Assembly (NCBI GenBank): GCA_026874595.1
Contig: CM049316.1
Location: 61,699,676-61,763,675 of the forward strand
Reading direction: 5' to 3'
DNA: 64,000 nucleotides
From: Sipunculus nudus
Taxonomy: Eukaryota > Annelida > Sipuncula > Golfingiida > Sipunculidae
Numbering within the stretch: the first letter of the stretch is position 1; each line of letters begins with the position of its first letter. The position numbers and the translations under genes are program-made. Of this stretch, positions 1 to 12,215 are shown piece by piece. The notes below the pieces were generated by a model. That model saw nothing but the letters and a program-made list of their open reading frames with translations, was not told where the DNA came from and made no database searches.

Positions 1-110
1 GGGGGGGGGGGGGGGGAGTTAAAGGAAGGGAGCTGGAGGAGCCTTCACTTACCAGGAGATATTACCTTTATTGCAGCTTTTTTTCTTCTCACTTTTGTTT
101 AAAGGCCGAA
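1..110 (+). repeat. Poly-G-led dispersed repeat, copy 1 (truncated by the window edge)
   Basis: G-run, then AGTTAAAGGAAGGGAGC, GGAGGAGCC and ACTTACCAGGAGATATTACC. A second copy in the same orientation is at 2649-2780. The two copies flank the palindrome array between them. Confidence 0.6.
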
Positions 111-479
111 CCCTAATTTACTAGGCATTAAGGTGTTGGTATAAACTATAAAGGTACTGCCCTTAGAGTCAATTAACTTTTAAAAACAAGGCCGTCAGGC
201 CTGATGCGAACCTGTGCAAAGTTTGGGAGTATGAATGGAGGTTTATTTTTATAATTTAATATTGAACCTTCTATGTCCTGCATATCTACCTTAGTCATTA
301 TGATTTCAGCAAAATGGACATTTCGGACCTGCAAGTTTCAGACTAGGACATTTTAAAACTAGTATATGGGCAGTCGACAAGTGACTGTGTATCCGCAGAA
401 ATCAGAGTGGGACGGGTGAAGTGAGGCATGGATTAAGTGGCAAAGGGAATAGAGTGAGGTGTGTTTCATAAAGTATGGA

Positions 480-1530
480 TGCCTGCAGCGTAAATGTAAA
501 TGTTGGTGGTGCCACTTTTTATTAAATCGAGAAAATTGTCCAGGATGTATAAACCTGCAAAATTTTAGGTGGATAAGTCAAACCAAAGCTGAGATATGAG
601 TGATTTTATCCCAAGGCAGATGAACAAATGGACGGTGTTCATAAGTGGTTGCAGGTGGCGCCACCAGTTTTGCTTATGATGAAGAGCTATGTGAGATCTA
701 TACACAAGCAAAATTTTGGCCCAATCGGTCAAAAGGTTACCGAGATATGAGCTTGGATGTCTGCAGAGTAAACGTGAACATAGGTGGTGCCACCTGTCAT
801 AAAATCGAGAAGGCTGTCCAGGATGTATAAACCTGCTAAATTTCAGGTGGATAAGTCAAACCACTTCAGAGATATGAGTGATTTTATCCCAAGGCAGATG
901 AACAGATAGGTGCTGTGCAAAAATGGTTGCAGGTGGCGCCACCAGTTTTGCGTATGATGAAGAGCTATGTGAGATCTATACACATGCAAAATTTTGGCCC
1001 AATCGGTCAAACGGTTCCCGAGATATGAGCTTGGATGTCTGCAGAGTAAACCTAAATGTAGGTGGCGCAACCTGTCATAAAGCTGTCCAGGATGTATAAA
1101 CCTGCAAAATTTCAGGCTGATAAGTCAAACCACTGCTGAGATATGAGTGATTTTATCCCAAGGCAGATGAACAGATGGACGCTGTGCACAAATTAGTGGT
1201 TGCAGGTGGCGCCACCAGTTTTAACTATGATGAAGAGCTCTGTGAGATCTATACACATGCAAAATTTTGGCCCAATCGGTCAAACAGTTCCAGAGATATG
1301 AGCTTGGATGTCTGCAGAGTAAATGTGAATGTAGGTGGCACCACCTGTCATTAAATCGAGAAAGCTGTCCAGGATGTATAAACCTGCAACATTTCATGTG
1401 GATAAGTCAAACCACTGCTGAGATATGAGTGATATTATCCCAAGGCAGATGAACAGATGGACGCTATGCAAAAATGGTTGCAGGTGGCGCCACCATTTTT
1501 AGTGTATGTTATAAAAGCTATCAAAGGGCT
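480..1530. repeat. 278-bp tandem array built from alternating 149- and 129-bp half-units
   Basis: A palindrome GGTGGCGCCACC, or a one- or two-base variant, recurs at 505, 654, 783, 932, 1061, 1205, 1334 and 1483. The steps are 149, 129, 149, 129, 144, 129 and 149 bases. Each 278-bp unit also carries GAGATATGAG, GTCTGCAGAGTAAA, GCTGTCCAGGATGTATAAAC and CCCAAGGCAGATGAACA. Short open frames across it are by-products of the repeat. Confidence 0.92.
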
Positions 1531-2620
1531 ACATTTGTGCAAAATTTTTAGCCTGATCGGTCAAACGGTTCCCAAGATATGTGGGTTTATGTGTGGAAAC
1601 AGAAGCACAAATGGACGCTGGGCAGCAAGAAAAGGTCAGAGGTCAACCAAAAATGACGGCGCAGCAGTTCACATGTGACCTGATGATAAACCCAATTCTA
1701 TTAAAATGCAAACCAAGTTTGAAACAGCTGAAAGATATAGTTCCAATAATCTGGGAATTCTGCATCAAAACATTGTGCTAGACGTCTAGACGCTGTGTCT
1801 AGATGTCTAGACACATCGTCTAGACACTCCCCATGAGCCAGGTCAGTTGCCATGGTGATGTCTGGACCCCACCTGTTTGTACTGAGTGACCTCTTGTCTA
1901 GGCTGCTGAAACTCAAATCTGTTTTCAAATACAGAAAGCCTCTTTTAATTGGCTACAATGTTTTTTTTTAAACTGTATTTACCCAATCTATTCTTATAAA
2001 ACTGGCAGGACCCGACCATAGAATAATTCTTGTAAAGTTTAAACCAATCAACTGAACAGTTTCATCATAAATCAGTGTTTAAGCTAGAAGAGTTTAAAAT
2101 TACATTTTCGCTTGTAAAAAACACATCAATGTAGGTGGCGCCACCAATACCTCAAAATCAGATATGATATATGTGACAAACATTGGTATAAAATTTGGTG
2201 ATTATAGCTCTAGCCGTTTCTGAGATATTAATTTTATTGTGCTTTTTTGGACAGATGACTAAGTTCAACCTCCTGTAACTCGGCCAAAAATCTCCAAACT
2301 GGAACTATTCGAACAAACTTGAGAGAGACTGTTGCAGGGATCATTTCTGTGAAATATTGGACAATTTGGCTGGACAGAGAAGAAGATTTTTAAAGGTTTT
2401 TTAAGCTTTTTCTCTATAAAATCTAAATTAATGCAGATACCCAATAATAAGCTCCAGGGCACCAAGTTTCACATGTGACTAATTCTTACATTTAATTTGG
2501 AGCAGCTAGCTCTGACGGTTTCTGACTTACAGCCATGGACGGCGGAAAGCCAGCCCTGGACGGCGGACGGCTGACGATGGACGGACGACTCCGCGCCATC
2601 GCATAAGCTCACAGGTTGGC
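1531..2620 (+). repeat. Distal part of the palindrome-bearing repeat, ending in GGACGG tail
   Basis: More diverged sequence follows the array. It has one further exact GGTGGCGCCACC (2134-2145), GAGATATTAATTTTA-type blocks and a GGACGGCGGACGG-type tail at 2533-2590 followed by ATAAGCTCACAGG. The tail recalls the GGACGGACGG ends of the elements at 61940 and 9843. Confidence 0.6.
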
Positions 2621-2639
2621 TAATAAGGTACATACAGGG

Positions 2640-2780
2640 AGGATCCTTGGGGGGGGGGGGAGGGGGTAAAAGGAAGAGGGATCAAGGAGCCATAATTCAC
2701 TTTCCAGGAGATACTTTTTTTGCGTTTTCATTTTTAATATTTTATTTAATTTTATAGGCAAAACCCCTACCTCCTCTGCC
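2640..2780 (+). repeat. Poly-G-led dispersed repeat, copy 2
   Basis: It matches 1-110: G-run, GGTAAAAGGAAGAGGG, AAGGAGCC, CTTTCCAGGAGATACTTTTTTTGCG. The end is approximate. Confidence 0.6.
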
Positions 2781-5600
2781 AGGAGTTTTGGACCTTATTA
2801 AACTCTCATAAACCTTATTAAAGACATTAGTCTGTCAATGTAAAAAGTGAACCTCTCCCCTCTAAAAATCCTAGTTACGCTAATTAATTTACCAGATCTT
2901 TATTAACTGCTTTTTAGTTGTAGATGAATCAGTGTCATGTTATTTTATAAAAAGTAAAACTAAAATATATCCATTAGTGCACATTGTGACTGTCACATAT
3001 GTATAAAAGTGCAAGTCTACAGCCATCTATTTTGTTTATGATATATTTTTTTCATGTTTGCTCATAGTTTTGGACAAGAAATCCTGAGGAATATGTAAAA
3101 ATATGCATGCAACAGACAAGTAAGAGACTGCGGTTTCAGAATGCTGACCCGTGGTGACCCTACTGACCTATATGTGCTCCTTTTAGTTTTCTCTTGGATT
3201 TTCTGTATTTACCTGTCAAGTCCTTGTTGTAACAAACCAAGGGTTGACGAAGGCACAGGTAGGACTACTCCTGTTTATATACAGGAAATCAAAGAGGCTA
3301 CATTTGGTGGTAGTGATACCCTGTATTAACTTTATCTGTATGGAATTTATCTGATTTAGGTACAATATTTACTTTCTTTTCTGAACTATTATGACCCTGT
3401 AGTCACAACATCCGTTACAATGTCTTCTACATTGTCAACAAAGCTCATCAAAACTGGCACAAAGGGCTACCTACTGGTGGCAATCAAGTTGGGAAATCAT
3501 CAATTTTCCCCTTATTTTTTTCTCTTTTTTTTTCTGAACAGTTGAATTATTAAATGCAACATGATGCTTCCTTTTAACTATAGTATTTTTTATACAAACT
3601 GCACTAGGTATATGATGTGCAAAATTAATTCAAGATAGCATAAGGCAAATGTATTTGAGGGTTTGCTCAAAGTCTGCCTGTCTGAATTCTTAATAGCCTG
3701 ATATAGCACATAAATACGTACCATGTCTCAAAATCAACACCGTCCCAGTGACCTAGTTGCAATTATTACTATAATTTAGCTTATGATGGTGTGGGTCTAT
3801 AATGGTAGGACTGACATAATGCAAGCCTTGTACATCCGTGTGGCTGTTCTGTTTATTGTTTTTTTTTTTTTTTTGTGGCAGAGCATTTGAAGTTCTGAGA
3901 ACAGTAAAACAGAGTTCAATTTGATTCCTGCATTTGGCATACTGGGGGAAATATTTCTGGTAAATATCTTGGAATTGCAAGCTAAAAAATGGTCCTTTAA
4001 TTTTGAAGAATACATAAATTAAGGACGTTAAATGAAATTAAAGCCACTGGGAACAATAAACCTGTCAGGGTCCAATAAGGGTTAAGTGATGCGAATCGGA
4101 ACTACTCCAACTCCAAGGACAGCTTCCAGGCAAGAATATCTGCAGAGAGAGCTTGGTGGCAAGGGTACATAAATGTATATTGTCAATTTTAGATCAGAAT
4201 AACACTTTTTGGACCACATCCATTTCCTCAAAATATAACAGGATTATCTGGCAGTGCTAACAGCACAGTATAACCACTACAGGCAGTAATGTGCCCCTTG
4301 TCAGGGCCTGAAAAAGGCTCAAGCCCTTACAAACTGGAATATGACCTGATCAGTATCTTGTGGCTTCATGTGTTGACCAACTTTTTAATATATCACCGAG
4401 CCAGGATAAAGCACCTTTATGGATCATGTATCTTTAAGGTTAAACAAAAGTAACAAGCTACTCACCAAGGGGTCACATCAGGACACAAATATAGCTAACC
4501 TGTGGTAATTGACCAATAATGACCTAAGACGGTCAGTGTCATTTTGTCTACAGGTACAAACTTAATTCACAGGTGATGTTACATGTGTACAGGCACCATC
4601 ATACTATACACACACCTGTGGGCTTATCTGAGGTCACATGGGTGAAAGGATGGAGGCACTTCACACCTGCAGGTCAGAGGTCAAACTTGCACTCATAAAT
4701 CCCGATATCAGGAAGCCGTCAATCTCCCACGAGTCTGTGCTTGACAACACTTTATTTTAATTTGGTGTTTGATCTCACCATGTGCACTTTAAGGGTTAAG
4801 TCAACGATAAGAAAAATAGCACTCATATGCTATGTCAGACATCTGTGTATAAACTAAATAAGGCTTTGGCAAAGCAAATTTAAGACCAAATGACTAAAAA
4901 GTTAAGACCCTTTCATAAACAAAATTCTTAAATGGCCCAAACTTACTTAAAAACTACTGATGTTTCTAATTAGTGATCATTACAAGTTTGTAACTGTCAA
5001 GCAGTAGTGTAGAGACTAATACCCCTGAGGATGGTGGAACAGTCATTTCATACAGTACTAGAAGTCCAGAGAACATGTACCAAGATCTTTCTTACATTGG
5101 AGCACCTAACTGCTCATGCATTTCATTCAATCAGAATTAATGTAAAAATTAAATTAAAACCTTTTCAAGACTAGAATTTTTTAAGACCTTTTCAAGGCCT
5201 TATATATGCAAACTAAAAAACTGTTTTTATGACTTTTCAAGGCCCTACAAGAATCCTGATATGTATTTGTGAAGGACTAAAAACAAGAGATAGTCCATCT
5301 ATTCAAGATAAATCAACTGGCTGGTTGGACAAAAAAGCTGCTCAAGTGAGAGTTGAGCTGTCAATCAGATGAAACTTATTAATAAGACATTACAGTTTAA
5401 ATGTACATCACAACTAAATGGCATTAAAACATCACTCAGACTAAAATATCGGGCTTAAGAAACAATGAAGTAAAAAAAAATATGAGCAGATTTTTAATCC
5501 AATTATTGAAATGTTACTTGAAAGTTACTGAAAAGTATTAACATGTGGCTACAATTATGATCATGAATATTTACAGAAGGCAAAATTTTCAAAGTACATC
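2781..5600. other. No confident gene
   Basis: AT-rich sequence. Apart from the tentative third exon at 4102-4139 (-), I see only weak short frames. TAAGGGTTAAGT occurs near both 4080 and 4790, which may mark the edges of an old element. Phrases such as CCTTTTCAAGGCC near 5170-5250 look repetitive. Confidence 0.5.
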
Positions 5601-7636
5601 ATAACGTTACCAAAAATTACTGAATGTACTCAAAAGTTACTGAAAACTTACCTGGATAAAGATATAAATGTGATGCAATGAAAGTAAGAAATAATCCAGA
5701 GGGATCATGAATTAAGCCATATTTCAGTAATTTTTGGCAATTTTCAAGAGTGGACCCCTTTGGACACTGAAATGTAGGTGTTAGACCACCACTATAAGGA
5801 CTGAAGCTTGTACTTGTAGGGTAGGCGACCACTGGGTGGTGGCCAAAAATATTTGACTTTCTTGGAAGTAAGTAGCAATGTCTATGTTCCAATTTGGTTT
5901 TTACAGTTGTATTCATCTTTAACATGTAGGGGCTCTTGCATGTCCTCACGATAAATGATTAATATTCAGCTGTTTTTCCATGTGTGCGTCTGTGCGCAAG
6001 TGTATGTTACTATGTATAGGTGAACAAATAAGTGTTTCCATGAGTGCCTGTATGCGTGAACTGGTAGACATATATATTTAAATTGGTCGAATGGATCTAG
6101 CAGGTGTTACTCAAAGATGATGGAGTGACATCACTTTTATCCCGAATCCTTGAGTTCATGCAGACCCAATGAATGAAAAACGCTCCTGTTGCGATTTTCC
6201 TGAATACATACATGTATATGCTCATACATGGTGATGACAGACACTTTGAAACACCACAGTTACAAAATCATGAGCAATTTTTCATGCATATACTGTATAT
6301 ATATATATATATATATATGTGCGCACATGGTAACACAGCTTTAATGTCTTTAGGCCAGTTAGGGTATGAACTAATTTGGTCATATCTGCTAAACTTTACA
6401 AGGAAATTTATTCTCCCCTGAAACTGTAACACAAACCAAGCAAATACAAAACTACAGTATTGCATAAAAAAAACTACAGTATAGCAATAATTGTGTTACA
6501 GGTTGCTTCACTAACCTTTTTCCAAGCTTCATTCAACTAACAGTTTATAAATAAACAAAATTTCACAAATTTCAGGTAACCAAAACCTGGTTTTTCTGGG
6601 GCTTGTTTTTTTTTTTATAAAAGTGCAATACAGGTGACCTGCCATAAAGTGGCTTCCTTACGAATGGTCTGTCCTTATTTTTATTGTTCCCACACTGAGC
6701 TCTGAAACTAAAAATTATCACACATTCTGACCTTAAAACTGATGAGGGACCATAGGCCTATAATGAGATGTAAACTTCATGACAAAAACCAACATTTATA
6801 TTTTGCAATCCTCTCGTTCTTCTGTATCTTGTGACCATGTGACATGGTGTCTGTCATTCACTCATTGGTTGCAAACAACTGAATTTTTTTTAGAATATTT
6901 ATGATTAATTATAAGCAAATCAGGAGCTTTCAAGTGCAGTTGTTTGAGCATGTGACCAATGACCTTGACCTTCATGAATGGAGTTGAGGTGTTGTAAAAA
7001 TAGACTTTTTATTGATTTAATTGCATTACTTTAATATTTTGCGCGATTCTATTTTAATTCAATTTAGTTAATTAGGCATATACCCATTCTTCAATGCAGC
7101 ATACCATCTGGATTTAATCTGCCAGTTTAGGAAAATTGTGCAGAATTTCAATGGGCATCCTTCTGTGGAATAGACAATTTTTTTTATAGGTTGATGATTC
7201 CATCAACAAGCACACACTTCATTAATTATAAGACTCGCATAAAAATAAGACATCGAATTTGATTTAAAGGAAAAATTAAGTACGACTATGAGTTACGCTA
7301 GTTTGCAGCAGGTCACATTTTCTCCTATGCAAGTTGCTGCCATGGTTTTCATGAACATCAAAAGTTAAGCTGAGCCGCCATAAGGCATAACACTCATATC
7401 ACAAACTTCATTTCCGTGACGTAATCAGATTTCTTCAGACCAGTTTTGGACGAAGCGTAAAAAAAAGAACATGAATTCACGTGTTCATGCTTTCAGTTTC
7501 ACTCGATTCAGTCACCTCTGATTCACCGTTTGATATATATATTTTCAAAAACAATCGCTAGAAAAGAAATTTAAACAATAATACTCACCGTACACGTTAA
7601 TATAGCAGCACTAAAGCGTCTATCCTCTCCCGCCAT
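4102..7636 (-). CDS. Candidate three-exon small protein, 66 residues, unrecognised
   Basis: A good start context (GAACATGG) at 7636 opens MAGEDRRFSAAILTCT and meets a strong donor GTGAGT at 7588 in phase 0. A matching exon, 5766-5652, follows an ACATTTCAG acceptor and codes CPKGSTLENCQ...SHLYLYP before donor GTAAGT in phase 1. A third piece, 4139-4102, follows a CTCTCTCTGCAG acceptor and codes DILAWKLSLELE then stop. All phases agree. The product has Cys-rich and hydrophobic stretches (GLFLTFIASHLYLY) but I recognise no family. Exon 1 is the firmest part; the joining is inference, and other exons could intervene. Chance agreement of short exons is a real possibility. Confidence 0.3.
5970..6230 (-). 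mobile_element. Older copy of the foldback element
   Basis: It shares GTTTCCATGAGTGC, GTATGCGTGAACTGG, AGACATATATATTT, GATGGAGTGACATCA and TCCCGAATCCTTGAGTTCATGC with the reverse complement of 18255-18577. The arms are decayed. Confidence 0.6.
6700..6840 (+). repeat. Dispersed repeat paired with 37130-37300
   Basis: It shares CTGATGAG.GAC, ATAAT or GAATTCGAGATG, CATGA.AAAACCAAC and TTTATATT.CA with 37130-37300. Function unknown. Confidence 0.4.
6840..7210 (+). mobile_element. Diverged copy of the same MITE family
   Basis: It shares GCATGTGACCAATGACCTTGACC, ATGGAGTTGAGGTGTTGTAAAAATAGAC and TTAGGCATATACCCATTC with the other members, with many substitutions. The ends are not defined. Confidence 0.45.
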
Positions 7637-8530
7637 GTTCAGTCGGTAACACAGGCGTGCAATATTCGAATGGGGGGAAGTTTTAGTTCATTTAGTCGCC
7701 ATCAGATGTCGTTACGTGATCAAACGAAGAAAATACTTCTGCAAACCGTGGATAGATGTCGCCACCTTATGGTCAACTAATCAAGTGGCGATCCGACCCC
7801 TGCGAGTCTTTAATGGCCAGTCTAGGTACATAGTTCCATTTATATGATTTAATTCATAAACATAAACATATAGGAGAATATTTGGATATTGAAAATGTGA
7901 CTAAATACCGAAAATATATAGGTAGGATAAGGGGCGGCTTAGAACGACCGGGGTGGGGGGGGGGGGCGGGGGGGGGGGGGGTGGACAAGAGGTTTAAAGC
8001 ATGTAGGTCTTATATAGATGTTGAAAATACGTAGTAAAACAAAAATAAGAACATTATAATTAGTCATTATAATAGATTATAAATAACTGCAATTAAAATA
8101 AATTGATAAATACTTGAAGATAGAGTACGTAAGTTGGTCAACAAGATCACATGCAATGTGATGAACAATATATCCAGCAAAATGAGAATTTCAAATATTT
8201 TCAGTTATACCGAAATGTATATTACAGATACATGTATATAGTTAATTGTATCTGAACTTGGAAAATTCATAGACGCATTTTGCAGTTGTCCCTGATTGGA
8301 TTCATATAGTTTCAAAAAAGGACTGGTGTATATGATTTTGTCGGGGAAAATCCCTAAACTGATTTTGCCATATCTGGCCGTCGTGGCGCAGCCTACTTTA
8401 TATCAAAGGAAGAGGGACAGGAGAACTTGCGTACCCCCCCCCCCCCCCTATCAAGATAAGCATGCGCGCATGAGTGCGAGACACTGTATGTGTGTGTGTG
8501 CCGGGGGGGGGGGGGGGATTTCACTCGTAC
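7637..8530. other. Intergenic DNA upstream of the micro-ORF candidate
   Basis: It holds a G-run at 7950-7981, a C-run at 8434-8448 and a second G-run at 8504-8517. No coding exon was seen. It includes the presumed promoter of the - strand candidate at 7636. Confidence 0.5.
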
Positions 8531-8542
8531 AGGTCTGATCAT

Positions 8543-8594
8543 CAGTGGCGTCAATTAATCTCTACCAGGGAGGGGGGCGGGGGGGGGATGACTT

Positions 8595-8632
<38 letters not shown>

Positions 8633-8653
8633 CGTCTGTATGACACATTTCAA

Positions 8654-8719
<66 letters not shown>

Positions 8720-9004
8720 TTAATCACATTAAAAATATTGCAATTAAGTATAAGGTTTTTGAATATAAGATATTGTGTTTCCAGTATGTAAGTTGATTCA
8801 AAACTACGTTTAGATATAATATTTCACAGTAAACTCACAATTGAAACCAAAGTCTATAATTCTATTTATTGAAATTTTTAATTTGCAATATATAAATATT
8901 ATTCTCTGAATAGTGGGGAGGGGGGAGGGGTGATTACATTGAACATCCCCCCCCCTTCCAAAAAGAGGGGGGATATTAACCCCCCCCCCATATTGACGCC
9001 CCTG
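8543..9004. mobile_element. hAT-like MITE with poly-G arms and internal microsatellites
   Basis: The left end is CAGTGGCGTCAAT, and the right end reverse-complemented is CAGGGGCGTCAAT. Flanking 8-mers CTGATCAT (8535-8542) and CTAATCAT (9005-9012) differ at one base, which fits an aged hAT target duplication. Inside are G-runs near both ends, a (CA)n run 8596-8629 and a long (TA)n run 8657-8716. A second family member lies at 37738-38125. No protein is encoded. Confidence 0.8.
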
Positions 9005-9199
9005 CTAATCATTATTCAACCAGTTCTGCTGAGCTTTAGTGACCGCCTTCTGCGATGAAGTTTAAATCTGTATTCAAATTTGGGAAATTTTCCCTTCAAG
9101 TGCATATTTTCCTTTTCTTCTTTTTTTCTTCCGCCATTTTCTGTTTGCGCTAGATATCTAACACAATGTAAGTCCTAGGTAACGATCATCAGCGCATCC

Positions 9200-9690
9200 T
9201 TAAATATAGACAAAGGTCGTTTCTACTCGAAACGAACCTCTTCTGTTTTGGCATTGTGGGACGGGCCTGCACTACTTGTCTCAACTGTCAAATTTCAAAA
9301 TAAAAAATTGTTACATTTCAAGAAAACACTTTTTTTTACATTTCACATGCCTACATAATATTTATTACTCCTTAAAGTCCTTATCACATAAAATTATTTG
9401 TCATTTGTCTTGAAACAATTCTTATCCAGCAGACTCGAACGGACTATACATTGTCCTCTTTGCTATATATTTTTACCTACGCCGCTGGTATATGTAGAAG
9501 ACCAGGTGCATTGTGGGGTCAGATTTTGACTACAACAATCCCTAAACAGCAGAGTCGTATTCTTGTGAGTTCGAGTCTGCGCAGTGTGGCCTCGGGGTAA
9601 TCGTTTGGAGAACCTGCAAATGGGGCAACAGAAACCGACGTCAACCCTTTCACGCCCCCTTCGGATTGATGAGACATTAATGGATGTCAC
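9200..9690 (+). repeat. Dispersed repeat family, full-length-like copy
   Basis: Other members are at 24935-25165 (+), 40150-40360 (-), 53690-53770 (+) and 58870-59245 (-). Shared blocks are ACGAACCTCTTC, GGCATTGTGGGACGG, CTACTTGTCTCAA, TTGAAACAATTCTTATCC, AACGGACTA, CAGCAGAGTCGTA and GAGTCTGCGCAGTGTGG. No coding capacity or clear terminal repeats are seen. Confidence 0.7.
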
Positions 9691-9842
9691 CGACAAAACC
9701 CGCAAAGGGGAAACTGCCGGAAGTATTTAATATACATTTGATTTCGCGATCTTGATATAGCCAAAAAAGGCTTTATTTTCAACCTGTTTATTAAATAATT
9801 TTGTTGAAAATTTCATATGATTAGAGGACGAAATGAAACTAG

Positions 9843-11295
9843 GGACCCATGGGTCTCGACGCTCAGCTGCATTTGTCTTTTTCCAAAATATTGGTCCTGT
9901 GATCAGTTTGAAGCCAACCTGTCTACTAAAACTGGAGTTATCATCCATAAACTAATTTGTGAATGGATGGGCGCAGTGACCTTAACCTTTGACCTAGTGA
10001 CCCCAAAATCAAAAGGAAACTTCCATTATTGGCAGGTGATGAAAGGATTGAGATGAAAAGATTGGCTTAAAACGCATCCAAAATCTTTCTAAAGTAGTGG
10101 GTCCTGTGACCTTGACCTTTGATCTCATGACCCCAGAATGAACAGTTCTCACTTTAGTGGTGGGCCATATTTAAGTCAAGTTTGAAACCAATATTTCAAA
10201 CCAAACCTATTGTTATCATCTGGAAACTAATATGTGGATGGATGGCACCCATGACCTATACCTTTGACCTTGTGACCCCAAAATCCATAAGTTACTTCCA
10301 CTATTGGCAGGTGAGCATCATCCGGAAGATAGAAGGTTTGGGACAGAAAATTTGGCTAAAAATACATCAACAATCTTTTTAAGGAAGTGGGTCCCGTGAC
10401 CTTGAGCTTTGACCTTATGAACCCAAAATCAAAAGGGTTCTTACATTATTGGTGGGTCATATATAAGTCAAAACTGAAACCAATATGTCAATCCAAACTG
10501 GAGTTATCATCCAGAAAAAAATTGTGGACTGATGGGCCCCTGTGACCATGACCTTTGACCTTGTGACCCCAAAATCAATCAGGTTCTTCCCCTATAGGCA
10601 GCTCAGCTATATGTGCAAGATCGAAAGTTTGGGATGAAACATTTGGCTTAAAATGCATCCACAATCTTTCCAAATAAGTGGGTACTGTGACCTTGACCTT
10701 TGACCTCATGACCCCAAAACTGAACAGAATCTTCCCCAATAGGCAGATTAGCAAAATCCTGAAGATGGAAGGTTTGCGATGAAAAGTTTGGCTTCAAATG
10801 CATATGCATTCTTTTTATAGAAATGAGCCCTGTGATCTTGACCTTTGACCATTGGACCCCAAAATCACCACGGTTCTTACTTTAGTGGTGAGTCATATAT
10901 AAATTTTGAAATCAATATGTCAAACTAAACTGGAGTTATCATCTAGATACTAATTTGTGAACAGATGGCCCCTGTGACCTTGACCTTTAACCATGTGACC
11001 CCAAATTCATTTATGCTCTCCCCATACTGGCAAATCAGCTAAATGCGCAAAATGGAAGGTTTGGGATGAAAAGCTTCGCTTAAAATGCAGCCAAAATCTT
11101 TTTAAATATGCGAGTCCAGTGACCTTGACCTTTGACCTCGTGACCCCAAAATCATATAGGTTCTGGCTTTAATGGTGGGCCATATGTAAGTTAAGTTTTA
11201 AATCCATGTGTCAATACAACCTGGAGTTATCATCTGGAAATAAATTTGTGTGGATGGACGGATGGACAGACAGACAGGGTGATTACTATATGGCA
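9843..11295 (+). repeat. Element with ACCCATGGGTC end and a nine-unit 145-bp array carrying AGGTCA-type direct repeats
   Basis: The left end is GGACCCATGGGTC...CGCTCAGCTGC. Inside, GTGACCTTGACCTTTGACCT or variants start at 9976, 10106, 10251, 10396, 10542, 10687, 10832, 10974 and 11119, with steps of 130 then 142-146 bases. Flanking text alternates between two types, so the higher-order period is about 290. The tail is GGATGGACGGATGGACAGACAG then GTGATTACTATA. Small open frames inside are repeat by-products. Confidence 0.9.
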
Positions 11296-11339
11296 TCCAC
11301 TTGTGATCAATAAACACACCAGGTTTTGGGACACTAGAT

Positions 11340-12215
11340 GTAATTACAGCTGAGAAACTGACATGATTGTTGTCATTTTATATTAAAAAATAGAAAAATA
11401 TTCGTTAAAATAACAAAAAATACAGGTGGCGCCACCACTTTTCGGGAACTGACAAAACTAGTCATGGTCAATATTCAAGGCAAGATTAATGACAATCCAT
11501 GCATTAATTATCAAGATATTGGAGGTTTTGTATTATATTTTTGATTATTCTAAGTGTACTTTCAAGCCCCATAGCTCCGAGGATATAGGTCACAGTGACC
11601 TAATTTCAGGTTTCCAAGGAGATTTTTTATTGACCTCCTTGGATGTTATTTTTATCCAAAGGTAATATTATTTACGGACTTAAAAATTTTAATAAAAAAG
11701 GGAAAGACTTGAATTTTGGATGACAGAAAATCGTTAATTATAGGTGGCGCCTCCTGCAGGTTTTAATCAAACATGTCATTTGATCGACAAGTTTAAAAAA
11801 TTCGGTAATGATTGAAGCAACAATATCATTTTTAATAAAAATAAGTCTTTGTACCATATATGCAAACATGTGAAATCAGGAGATCACGCAATTAGCAAAA
11901 TTCAGTCCTGTGGAAATATCATCTTGTAAATAATTCCATTCATTACAGTTTTCAATTAATTTTCCCAGTTCTAAATCCTTATATTTGGTTTGAAAGCTCC
12001 AATTTTCTTACTCACCATCTTTTCTGGAGGAAAATACCATTTTTGGATGGTGGAAATTCGTGGTCAACCAGAGATAGCACAATCAGTAGGTTATCACATC
12101 AGTGAAATTCACCAAAAGTAAAGCAGAGGTTTTAAGGATATTTGGTTAAAGGAGTGGGCGGGAAGGATGGACTGACGGACGATTTCAGTTGTCCTCACTC
12201 TTCCTTCACTGGACA
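11340..12215 (+). repeat. Palindrome-bearing repeat related to the 61.9-63.5 kb array
   Basis: It contains GGTGGCGCCACC at 11425 and GGTGGCGCCTCC about 315 bases later. Also present are the blocks AGCCCCATAGCTC, GATATAGGTCACAGTGACC, CTAATTTCAGGTTTCCAAGGAGA and a distal GGATGGACTGACGGACGA tail. These blocks recur in the same order at 62070-63420. Confidence 0.75.

Noticed and set aside
480..1530. The regular 149/129 array as a CRISPR array
   Set aside because: Units are long, similar throughout with no unique spacers, and lie in a spliced eukaryotic genome.
8474..8791. 105-codon frame with TH/YI repeats
   Set aside because: It is translated CA and TA microsatellite plus G-run inside a MITE.
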